From Bordetella trematum (GTDB lineage Bacteria; Pseudomonadota; Gammaproteobacteria; Burkholderiales; Burkholderiaceae_B), in assembly GCF_900078335.1 (NCBI RefSeq), contig NZ_FKBR01000022.1, forward strand, positions 29,064-65,775: a DNA stretch of 36,712 nucleotides. Reading direction: 5' to 3'. The translations under genes and the position numbers were made by a program. Each line of letters begins with the position of its first letter. The first letter of the stretch is position 1. Positions 30,400-36,712 of this stretch are shown here, one piece after another. A model generated the notes under the pieces. That model was not told the DNA's origin. It ran no database searches and saw only the letters and a program-made list of their open reading frames with translations.

Positions 30400-31014
30400 A
30401 TGACTAACGCCCTTTCCCCATCCATGCCCTCGCCTGCCGCGCCCTTTGTCGTGCTGGACGCCTGCGTTCTGATGTCCGGCATCGTGCGCCGCCTGATGCT
30501 GCGCCTGGCCGACGCCGGCCTCTACCAGCCGGTCTGGAGCGAACGCATCGGACTGGAATGGCGGCGCAACGCCGCCCGCCTGTGGAGCCTGCCCGCCGAG
30601 GTGATGCAGGCCCAATGGGAGGAACTGAACGAACGCTTTCCCGGCGCCATGGAGCATGATCTGGCCGCCTATGAGAGCGGGCTGCGCTACAGCGACCCCA
30701 AGGACTTCCATGTGATCGCCGCCGGGCTGGCGCGGCGTGCTCGCTGCGGCCTGCAGCAGACCCCCGTGGTCCAGATCGCCACCTGGAACCTGAAGGATTT
30801 CAATCGCTCTGAATTGCGCCGCCGGGGCCTGGATGCCTTCAATCCGGACCTCTTGCTGGCGCGCTGGCATGCCGTGGCGCCTCAGGCGCTGCGCCGTGCC
30901 GCTGAGCAGGTGCCCGAGGACTGGGTCGCCCTGGGCCGCGAAGCCGAACCGCTGGCCGCCACCCTGCAACGTGAACGACTGTACCGTTTGAAAAGCCTGC
31001 TCGCAGCTCAGTGA
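30400..31014 (+). CDS. PIN-domain protein, orphan
   Basis: 204 residues. The N-terminal part is a PIN nuclease-like domain: D20 in FVVLDACVLMSG, E53 in WSERIGLEWRRN, D102 in YSDPKDFHVIAAGLA, and N130/D133 in TWNLKDFN supply the acidic metal-binding cluster that cuts RNA in active members. A helical tail follows. PIN toxins normally pair with a small antitoxin gene just upstream; here the upstream sequence is a tRNA-Leu gene, with no small gene between. It may therefore be a solitary house-keeping PIN protein rather than a toxin. Its end overlaps the end of the convergent ilvA by seven bases. Confidence 0.78.
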   Translation: MTNALSPSMPSPAAPFVVLDACVLMSGIVRRLMLRLADAGLYQPVWSERIGLEWRRNAARLWSLPAEVMQAQWEELNERFPGAMEHDLAAYESGLRYSDPKDFHVIAAGLARRARCGLQQTPVVQIATWNLKDFNRSELRRRGLDAFNPDLLLARWHAVAPQALRRAAEQVPEDWVALGREAEPLAATLQRERLYRLKSLLAAQ

Positions 31015-32225
31015 TCGTGGTTGCTGGCCGCGAAACCGGCGCGGTTCAGCACCCCGATGACTTCCTCGATGTGATCGTGCCCGCGCGTCTGAAGCACGAA
31101 ATCGACCTCGACATTGCGCACCGGCAGCGCGGTGAAGGCGCGCTGATGGTGCACCTCGGTGATGTTGGCATGGGCATCGGCGATCAGCTTGGTCGCCTGC
31201 GCCAACGCCCCTGGCAGATCGCGCAGGTCGACCCGGATACGCGCCAGGCGCCCGGCGCGCACCATGCCGCGCTCGATCAGATCGCCCAGCATGAGCGGAT
31301 CGATATTGCCACCGGTCAGCACCAGACCGATGCGCTTGCCGTGATAACGCTGCCCGCCACGCCCCTGCTCCTGCAGCAGGGCCGCCAGGCCGGCGGCCCC
31401 CGCCCCCTCGACTACGGTCTTCTCGATTTCCAGCAGCACCACGATGGCGTGCTCGATGTCGGCCTCGCTGACCAGCTCGATGCGATCCACCAGGCGGCGC
31501 ACAATCGCCTCGGTAAGCGTACCCGGCGATTTGACCGCAATGCCCTCGGCAATGGTGTAGGCGCCGCTCTCGCGATCCTGACCATGGATGGCGGCGTACA
31601 TCGACGGAAAGCGTTCGGTCTGCACGCCGATGATCTCGATATCCGGCTTGATCGCCTTGGCCGCCGTGGCGATGCCGCTGATCAGGCCGCCTCCGCCGAT
31701 GGCGATCACCATCGCGTCCAGATCCGGCTGGTCCTGCAGCATTTCCAGACCGATGGTGCCCTGCCCGGCGATCACCGCCTCATCGTCGTAGGGGTGGATC
31801 ATGGTCAGGCCGCGTTCGCGGGCCAGCTCATAGCCCTTGGCCTTGGCGTCATCGAAGGTATCGCCGGCCAGCACCACCTCGGCTCCGAAACGGCGCGTAT
31901 TGGCGACCTTCACGGTGGGGGTGAAGCGCGGCATCACGATCACCGCCGGCACGCCCATGCGCTGCGCATGATAGGCCACGCCCTGAGCATGGTTTCCGGC
32001 CGACACGGCAATCACGCCCGCAGCGCGTTCGGCCGCGGAAAGCGTAAGCATGCGATTGAGCGCGCCGCGCTCCTTGAAGGAGGCAGTGAACTGCAGGTTC
32101 TCGAACTTCAGCCAGACCTCGGCGCCCAGCATGTCGGACAGGGTGCGTGACAGCGTGAAGGGAGTCTTCAGCACCTGTCCGCGCAGATTGTCACGGGCGG
32201 TCTGGATGGCGGCGAGATCGGTCAT
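31008..32225 (-). CDS. ilvA: Threonine dehydratase with C-terminal ACT domain
   Basis: 405 residues. A PLP enzyme that turns threonine into 2-oxobutyrate for isoleucine synthesis or threonine breakdown. The PLP lysine is K51 in TASFKERGA; SAGNHAQGVAYHA, AIGGGGLISGIATAAK for phosphate binding, and a serine-loop region VLTGGNIDP are visible. The last 75 residues (LARIRVDLRDLPGALAQATKLIADAHANITEVHHQRAF) form one ACT domain. This is the shorter TdcB/IlvA form, not the 514-residue two-ACT type of enteric bacteria. It follows the lipoprotein gene by 15 bases and may share its transcript. Confidence 0.93.
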   Translation of the reverse strand: MTDLAAIQTARDNLRGQVLKTPFTLSRTLSDMLGAEVWLKFENLQFTASFKERGALNRMLTLSAAERAAGVIAVSAGNHAQGVAYHAQRMGVPAVIVMPRFTPTVKVANTRRFGAEVVLAGDTFDDAKAKGYELARERGLTMIHPYDDEAVIAGQGTIGLEMLQDQPDLDAMVIAIGGGGLISGIATAAKAIKPDIEIIGVQTERFPSMYAAIHGQDRESGAYTIAEGIAVKSPGTLTEAIVRRLVDRIELVSEADIEHAIVVLLEIEKTVVEGAGAAGLAALLQEQGRGGQRYHGKRIGLVLTGGNIDPLMLGDLIERGMVRAGRLARIRVDLRDLPGALAQATKLIADAHANITEVHHQRAFTALPVRNVEVDFVLQTRGHDHIEEVIGVLNRAGFAASNHDH

Positions 32226-32240
32226 GGGTAGGGACGGCGC

Positions 32241-32969
32241 TCAACGCACCGGCAGAAAATTAAAGAAAAGCAGACCCTGGGCATAATTGATGCCGACCCG
32301 GCGCGAGTTCTCGCCCAGCAGATTGGCGATCAGGTCCAGCCGACCGATGATAGCGCCGAACTCGCGCTCGAAACTCAGATTGGTGACCGTGGCAGACATC
32401 TCATTGGCCAGCAACAGCGGCTCGCCCTGGGCATTGCGGCGCGATGACAGCAGCCAGGCCGCCGCCTCGACGTTGCGCGCGGCATTGAACACCCGCTGGC
32501 CGTCCAGCACGTCCGAGACATAGAAACGGGTTTTCCCATTGTGCGCCGCCAGCATATTGTCGGCCAGGCCATAAATGAAGGCGGCCACCCTGTCGCCGGC
32601 GTAGTTCGGGTCAAGCGAGACTGCCAGCACCTGGACATCCTGCAGGCCCGCCAGGCCCGCGGGCGCGCGCCGCTCGGCGATCAACTGTTTGACATGCGCC
32701 ACCGCCTGCGCCTGGTCGGCGAAACCCGACTTGCGCCATTCGCGGGGATTGCGCCGATAGAGTTTGTCGAGCAGCGAATACAGGCTGGCGAGGTTGTCGC
32801 GCATGGACAGCGTGACCGTACGATTGAAATCGGTCTGGCCGAACTGATCGGCCGACATGGGTTCGCTCTTGGGACTGCCCTTGTCGGTGGGGGCACCCGA
32901 AGGCGCCGCACACCCCGCCAGGACAGCTCCTGCCGCCAGCATCGCCGCCACTCGCCGCCATTGCGTCAT
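32241..32969 (-). CDS. Putative lipoprotein, unknown function
   Basis: 242 residues with a lipobox LAGC (cysteine at about 20) after a short hydrophobic signal. The mature protein is mostly helical (MRDNLASLYSLLDKLYRRNPREWRKSG, VAAFIYGLADNMLAAHNGKTRFYVSD, LDLIANLLGENSRR) with no enzyme motif. I recall similar lipoproteins in other betaproteobacteria but know no function. It sits between pnp and ilvA on the same strand, with a possible -10 (TAAAGT, 33036-33041) and a TTGCGG 16 bases further upstream. Confidence 0.75.
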   Translation of the reverse strand: MTQWRRVAAMLAAGAVLAGCAAPSGAPTDKGSPKSEPMSADQFGQTDFNRTVTLSMRDNLASLYSLLDKLYRRNPREWRKSGFADQAQAVAHVKQLIAERRAPAGLAGLQDVQVLAVSLDPNYAGDRVAAFIYGLADNMLAAHNGKTRFYVSDVLDGQRVFNAARNVEAAAWLLSSRRNAQGEPLLLANEMSATVTNLSFEREFGAIIGRLDLIANLLGENSRRVGINYAQGLLFFNFLPVR

Positions 32970-33106
32970 GCCATACCCACCCTTGCCCAGAAAATATGCT
33001 CCGCGTGGATGGGACCCGCGCGGCAGAGTGGCAAAACTTTACCGGATCTGGATCTGACCGCAAGCGGGAAAATACCCTGCGCGATCCCGCCGGAAGGCGC
33101 TCAGGG

Positions 33107-33135
33107 CCAAAAAAAACGGCGCCCGAAGGCGCCGT
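33107..33135 (-). terminator. Rho-independent terminator after pnp
   Basis: On the minus strand ACGGCGCC/GGCGCCGT (33116-33123 and 33128-33135) form a perfect eight-base stem with a TTCG tetraloop and then a run of eight T. It is 18 bases after the pnp stop. Confidence 0.93.
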
Positions 33136-33153
33136 CTTCATGCCGCGTGGCGA

Positions 33154-35313
33154 TTACTCGCCTTGCGGAGCCGCTTCAACGGCGCCTTCGGCGCCAGCGG
33201 GTTGCTGCTGCTCGATGCCGCCGATCGCCTTGATCGACAGACGCAGACGGCCCTTGTCGTCGGCCTCGATGACCTTGACACGAACCTGCTGGCCCACCTT
33301 CAGCACATCGTTGATGTTCGCGATGCGGTAGTTGGCGATCTCCGAGATGTGCAGCAGGCCGTCACGGCCCGGCAGCACCTGCACGATGGCGCCGAAGTCC
33401 AACAGGCGCAGCACGGCGCCTTCGTAGACCTGGCCCACCTCGACATCGGCGGTCAGTTCGACGATGCGGCGCTGGGCTTCCTTGGCCTGACCTTCGTCAA
33501 CGCTGGCGATGACGATGGTGCCGTCATCGGAGATGTCGATCTGGGTGCCGGTTTCTTCGGTCAGCGCACGGATGGTGGCGCCGCCCTTGCCGATCACGTC
33601 GCGGATCTTCTCGGGATTGATCTTGATGGTCAGCATGCGCGGAGCGAAGGCCGACAGCTCGGTACGCGAACCGTCCAGCGCATCGCGCATCTTGCCCAGG
33701 ATATGCAGACGGCCTTCGCGGGCCTGGGCCAGCGCCACCTGCATGATTTCCTTGGTGATGCCCTGGATCTTGATGTCCATCTGCAGCGCGGTGATGCCGT
33801 TGTCGGTACCCGCCACCTTGAAGTCCATGTCGCCCAGGTGATCTTCGTCGCCGAGAATGTCGGTCAGCACGGCAAACTTGCCGTCTTCGAGGATCAGGCC
33901 CATGGCCACGCCAGCCACGTGATCCGTGGTCGGCACACCGGCGTCCATCATGGCCAGCGAACCGCCGCACACCGATGCCATCGACGACGAGCCGTTGGAC
34001 TCGGTGATCTCGGACACGATACGGATGGTGTACTGGAAGTCTTCGGGCTTGGGCAGCACCGGCACCAGCGAGCGCTTGGCCAGACGGCCGTGGCCGATTT
34101 CACGGCGCTTGGGCACACCGATGCGACCGGTTTCGCCCGTGGCGAACGGCGGCATGTTGTAGTGCAGCATGAAGCGATCACGGTACTCGCCCATCAGGGC
34201 GTCGATGATCTGCTCATCCTGCTTGGTGCCCAGCGTGGCCACCACCAGCGCCTGGGTTTCCCCACGCGTGAAGAGGGCGCTGCCGTGGGCGCGCGGCAGC
34301 ACGCCCAGACGCACGCTGATCGGGCGCACGGTGCGGGTGTCGCGACCGTCGATGCGCGGCTCGCCATTCAGGATCTGGCTGCGCACCAGGCGCGCCTCGA
34401 TGTCGAACAGGATGTTCTCGACCGTCACGCTGTCCGGTGCCGGCTGGCCGGCTGCGGCAGCCTGCTCGGCCAGCGTGGCCGAGACGGCGGCGTACACTTC
34501 ACGCAGCTTGGCCGTGCGAGCCTGCTTTTCGCGGATCTGGTAGGCGGCATTCAGGCCTTCCTGGGCAGCCGCGGTGACGGCGGCGATCAGGGCCTCGTCC
34601 TTGGGAGCGGGAGCCCAGTCCCACTCGGGCTTGCCGGCATCGCTCACCAGGTCATGGATGGCGTTGATGGCAGCCTGCATCTGCTCGTGGCCGAACACCA
34701 CGCCGCCCAGCATGATCTCTTCGGAGAGCTGCTTGGCTTCGGATTCGACCATCAGTACCGCGTTTTCCGTGCCCGCCACCACCAGGTCCATCTGGGAGGA
34801 CTTGAGCTGGGAAGCGGTCGGGTTGAGGATGTACTGACCATCGGCGTAACCCACGCGGGCAGCGCCGATCGGGCCGTTGAACGGGATGCCCGAGATCGCC
34901 AGCGCAGCCGAGGCGCCGATCATGGCGGGGATGTCGGGATCGATTTCCGGGTTGACCGACAGCGTGTGGATCACCACCTGCACGTCGTTGTAGAAACCTT
35001 CCGGAAACAGCGGACGCAGCGGACGGTCGATCAGGCGCGAGGTCAGCGTTTCCTTTTCGGAGGGCTTGCCTTCACGCTTGAAGAAACCGCCGGGGATGCG
35101 GCCGGCGGCATAGGTCTTCTCGATGTAATCGACGGTCAGCGGAAAGAAATTCTGACCGGCCTTCGGCTTCTTGGCCGCGACGACCGTGGCCAGCACGACG
35201 GTGTCCTCAACGGACACAAGCACAGCGCCGGAGGCCTGGCGAGCCATCTCGCCGGTTTCCAGTACGACCGTATGCTGGCCGTACTGGAAGGTCTTGGTCA
35301 CTTTATTGAACAT
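33154..35313 (-). CDS. pnp: Polynucleotide phosphorylase
   Basis: 719 residues from the ATG at 35313 ([26 protein letters not shown]), with AAGGA upstream. A 3'-5' exoribonuclease that uses phosphate to degrade RNA, part of the degradosome. Two RNase PH-like domains (about 1-235 and 315-540, with ARVGYADG in the first and [39 protein letters not shown] and [23 protein letters not shown] in the second) flank a helical region. A KH domain ([20 protein letters not shown], about 560-590) and an S1 domain (about 625-695) follow. A short acidic, Pro/Gln tail ends the protein. It follows rpsO, the widespread rpsO-pnp order, with a hairpin between them. Confidence 0.98.
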   Translation of the reverse strand: MFNKVTKTFQYGQHTVVLETGEMARQASGAVLVSVEDTVVLATVVAAKKPKAGQNFFPLTVDYIEKTYAAGRIPGGFFKREGKPSEKETLTSRLIDRPLRPLFPEGFYNDVQVVIHTLSVNPEIDPDIPAMIGASAALAISGIPFNGPIGAARVGYADGQYILNPTASQLKSSQMDLVVAGTENAVLMVESEAKQLSEEIMLGGVVFGHEQMQAAINAIHDLVSDAGKPEWDWAPAPKDEALIAAVTAAAQEGLNAAYQIREKQARTAKLREVYAAVSATLAEQAAAAGQPAPDSVTVENILFDIEARLVRSQILNGEPRIDGRDTRTVRPISVRLGVLPRAHGSALFTRGETQALVVATLGTKQDEQIIDALMGEYRDRFMLHYNMPPFATGETGRIGVPKRREIGHGRLAKRSLVPVLPKPEDFQYTIRIVSEITESNGSSSMASVCGGSLAMMDAGVPTTDHVAGVAMGLILEDGKFAVLTDILGDEDHLGDMDFKVAGTDNGITALQMDIKIQGITKEIMQVALAQAREGRLHILGKMRDALDGSRTELSAFAPRMLTIKINPEKIRDVIGKGGATIRALTEETGTQIDISDDGTIVIASVDEGQAKEAQRRIVELTADVEVGQVYEGAVLRLLDFGAIVQVLPGRDGLLHISEIANYRIANINDVLKVGQQVRVKVIEADDKGRLRLSIKAIGGIEQQQPAGAEGAVEAAPQGE

Positions 35314-35337
35314 GACAAAGGTTCCTTGCAAATGAAA

Positions 35338-35376
35338 AACCGTGGCCGTCGCGACAGCGTCGCAGCGACCACGGTT
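35338..35376 (-). terminator. rpsO terminator / pnp leader hairpin
   Basis: AACCGTGG and CCACGGTT (35338-35345 and 35369-35376) pair, with further partial pairing inside, and on the minus strand a run of five T follows. It lies 24 bases before the pnp start. It can end part of the rpsO transcripts; in E. coli the corresponding stem is cut by RNase III for pnp self-control, which may also hold here. Confidence 0.7.
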
Positions 35377-35402
35377 GTGTCATGGGGAGCCAGCCCCGTC
35401 GA

Positions 35403-35672
35403 TCACTTGCGCAGACCGAGTTTTTCGATCAGAGCGCGGTACGAATCGGGATTGCGGCCCTTGAGATAGTCGAGCAATTTGCGACGACGGCTGACCATGC
35501 GCAGCAGACCGCGGCGCGAGTGGTGGTCCTTCTTGTGTTCCTTGAAGTGACCGGTCAGCTCGTTGATGCGGGCGGTGAGCAGAGCCACCTGAACTTCGGG
35601 GGAGCCGGTATCGCCTTGAGCGCGTTGGAATTGCGTAACGATGTCGGCTTTGTTGATGTCAGCAACGGACAT
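35403..35672 (-). CDS. rpsO: 30S ribosomal protein S15
   Basis: 89 residues, the family length. S15 binds 16S rRNA early in assembly of the small subunit. The sequence is typical: [51 protein letters not shown], followed by [13 protein letters not shown]-like ([13 protein letters not shown]). It starts at the ATG at 35672 with GAGG upstream. It is the first gene before pnp, and a perfect hairpin lies just upstream of its ribosome-binding site. Confidence 0.98.
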   Translation of the reverse strand: MSVADINKADIVTQFQRAQGDTGSPEVQVALLTARINELTGHFKEHKKDHHSRRGLLRMVSRRRKLLDYLKGRNPDSYRALIEKLGLRK

Positions 35673-35691
35673 TATTGACCTCTATGACATG

Positions 35692-35715
35692 CGTCAGGGC
35701 CGAGGTGCCCTGACG
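35692..35715 (-). promoter_or_regulatory. Perfect hairpin in the rpsO leader
   Basis: CGTCAGGGC (35692-35700) and GCCCTGACG (35707-35715) pair over nine bases with a six-base loop. On the rpsO transcript it ends 19 bases before the ATG, next to the ribosome-binding site. S15 represses its own translation through leader structures in several bacteria, so this is a candidate S15-binding element. Confidence 0.45.
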
Positions 35716-35899
35716 TGGGTTTAAAAAATGCATACTCGCACAATGGCGGCGAAGAAAGCCAAGTGCCGGGAAACGCTACAGGCCGCCAGGAATCACTCCC
35801 GGGCCATCCTGCCCTGACACTCGTGCCGGCAGATTTTTCCCGCCAGCCGATTCGCCGGATTGCCCTGCCTGCACACGCAGGCGGGACAAATCGGAGGCA

Positions 35900-35905
35900 A
35901 TTATA
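35900..35905 (-). promoter_or_regulatory. Possible -10 box for rpsO-pnp
   Basis: TATAAT on the minus strand, 228 bases before rpsO, in the 301-base gap shared with the divergent lipoprotein gene. The -35 region is not clear. Apart from this, the rpsO hairpin and a GCCTGC/GCAGGC stem near 35866-35881, I see nothing else in that gap. Confidence 0.35.
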
Positions 35906-35973
35906 GCTGATTCGCTAGAATTGCTCCTGAGTTCATCCGGGCTGATTCGCCCGGTCTTCCAGGAGACCCTCGC

Positions 35974-36492
35974 ATGACCCCCTTTTCCCGGCTCGTCCGC
36001 CTGCTCGCGCTGGGCGGCATGGCCGCCACCCTGGCGGCGTGCACCCCGATGAACAAGCTACCGCCCGGCACCCCCTACGCCACCGTCATCAGCGATTACG
36101 GCCAGCCCAATTTCCGCTGCCAATGGCCCGACGGCGTCGAGCGCGTCATCTGGACCCAGCAACCCATGGGCCAATACGCCTGGGGCACCAACCTGCTGCC
36201 CGACGGCCGCGTAGAGAAGATCGAGGCGCTGCTCACCGACGCGCATTTCAAGCGTCTGGGCGAAGGCGTCTGGACGCCGGAGCGTGTGCGCTGCGAATTC
36301 GGCCCGCCCGCAGACATCAGCGATGTCGGGCTGCCCAACGTGCGCCAGACCGTCTGGGCCTACCGCTATCTGGAGTCCGGCGTCTGGAACTCCCTCATGT
36401 ACGTTTACTTCGGCCACGACGGCAAACACGTCACCCGCTTTCATCCCGGCCCGGACCCCATGTACGAAGACAAAAGCTGGGGCTGGATGTAA
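35974..36492 (+). CDS. Putative BamE/OmlA-like lipoprotein
   Basis: 172 residues with a lipobox LAAC (cysteine at 23: MAATLAACTPM). The start has AGGAG nine bases upstream. The early mature part, PPGTPYATVISDYGQPNFRCQWPDGVERVIWTQQPMG, resembles the helix-turn and strand pattern of SmpA/OmlA/BamE repeats, and a second like unit (TPERVRCEFGPPADISDVGLPNVRQTVWAYRYLESGVW) follows. Such small outer-membrane lipoproteins stabilise the beta-barrel assembly machine or the envelope, but this one is longer than BamE and may have another role. It is divergent from rpsO. Confidence 0.75.
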   Translation: MTPFSRLVRLLALGGMAATLAACTPMNKLPPGTPYATVISDYGQPNFRCQWPDGVERVIWTQQPMGQYAWGTNLLPDGRVEKIEALLTDAHFKRLGEGVWTPERVRCEFGPPADISDVGLPNVRQTVWAYRYLESGVWNSLMYVYFGHDGKHVTRFHPGPDPMYEDKSWGWM

Positions 36493-36515
36493 CGTCGCCG
36501 CTGCGCCAAACGAAA

Positions 36516-36534
36516 CAGCCCCACAAAGGGGCTG
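36516..36534. terminator. Hairpin after the lipoprotein gene
   Basis: CAGCCCC and GGGGCTG (36516-36522, 36528-36534) pair perfectly around a five-base loop, 23 bases after the stop. The T run is on the minus strand only, so it would work better for transcripts coming from the right. Confidence 0.5.
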
Positions 36535-36564
36535 CACATCATCCTTGCACAGGAAGCACTACCT

Positions 36565-36645
36565 CGCCGCCGGGCCGCTCCCAAGGCGGGGCAGCCCCCC
36601 CTCGGGGGGCAGCAAGCACGCTAAGCGTGCGCAGCGTGGGGGCAC
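36565..36645. repeat. Intergenic repeated element, copy 1
   Basis: A GC-rich element with several stems: a CGCC...GGCGGGGC part (36565-36593), GCCCCCC/GGGGGGC (36594-36610), and GCACGC/GCGTGC (36616-36630), then a G run. A second copy of its first part occurs at 36685. I know very similar intergenic elements from Bordetella and its relatives, often just after genes. Its function is not known. Confidence 0.6.
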
Positions 36646-36684
36646 ACCCACTCGTGGGGCACCTCTACGCAAAAACAGCCGCCC

Positions 36685-36712
36685 CGCCGCCGGGCCGCCC
36701 CAAGGCGGGGCA
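36685..36712. repeat. Intergenic repeated element, copy 2 (cut by window edge)
   Basis: 28 bases that match 36565-36593 except for one missing base near the middle; the element continues past the window end. Two copies lie about 120 bases apart in the same orientation. Confidence 0.6.

Noticed and set aside
33163-35469. 768-codon plus-strand open frame opposite pnp
   Set aside because: It is a shadow of a highly conserved gene in GC-rich DNA, with no start signal and no motif.
1-36712. CRISPR arrays or complete insertion sequences
   Set aside because: No regular spaced repeats and no transposase gene seen on either strand.

Overview
The window looks like a chromosome segment of a high-GC betaproteobacterium of the Alcaligenaceae, most like Bordetella or Achromobacter. 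The assignment rests on three Bug-type (tripartite tricarboxylate) periplasmic receptors, several LysR and IclR regulators, the pairs rpsO-pnp and tpiA-secG, and an inverted-repeat intergenic element of a kind I associate with Bordetella and its relatives. The genus is inferred from gene content, not proven.

Left end (1-4280): the end of a prophage or integrative element. A run of tightly overlapping small phage-type genes on the + strand leads into an excisionase-like protein. A convergent tyrosine integrase on the - strand follows, whose start faces the 3' end of a tRNA-Leu(GAG) gene (4280-4364), the likely attachment site. The rest of the element lies beyond the left edge.

Metabolic accessory region (about 4.4-18.7 kb). 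On the - strand lie a Bug receptor with an FMN-dependent alpha-hydroxy-acid oxidase, a LysR regulator, and a four-gene catabolic operon (VOC dioxygenase-like, FAH hydrolase, Bug receptor, SDR) with a divergent IclR regulator. Then come an orphan MetQ-type binding protein, a DUF6817-like protein with a TPR-like tail, a DUF4139 (MuiA-like) envelope protein, and a LysR regulator divergent from an amidohydrolase-Bug pair. No TctA/TctB membrane subunits are present, so the Bug proteins must borrow them from elsewhere or serve in signalling.

Iron and core region (18.7-30 kb). A four-gene Fe-siderophore ABC importer lies behind a good Fur-box candidate. Next are secG (with a proline-rich repeat tail) and tpiA, a PIG3-like quinone oxidoreductase and tRNA-Ser(TGA). 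A DUF2946 / TonB-dependent receptor / PepSY membrane-protein cluster follows, preceded by a weaker Fur-box candidate and a strong hairpin. Together these suggest uptake of a ferric chelate across the outer membrane, then the inner membrane, with reduction of the chelate possibly helped by the PepSY protein.

Right end (30-36.7 kb): tRNA-Leu(TAA), an orphan PIN-domain protein, a threonine dehydratase with ACT domain, a lipoprotein, pnp, rpsO with leader hairpins, a BamE/OmlA-like lipoprotein, and two copies of a repeated intergenic element. I see no CRISPR array, no complete insertion sequence and no clearly new defence system. The least explained material is the prophage gene run with its repeated gene-junction sequence, the DUF6817-TPR protein, and the leader hairpin before DUF2946.
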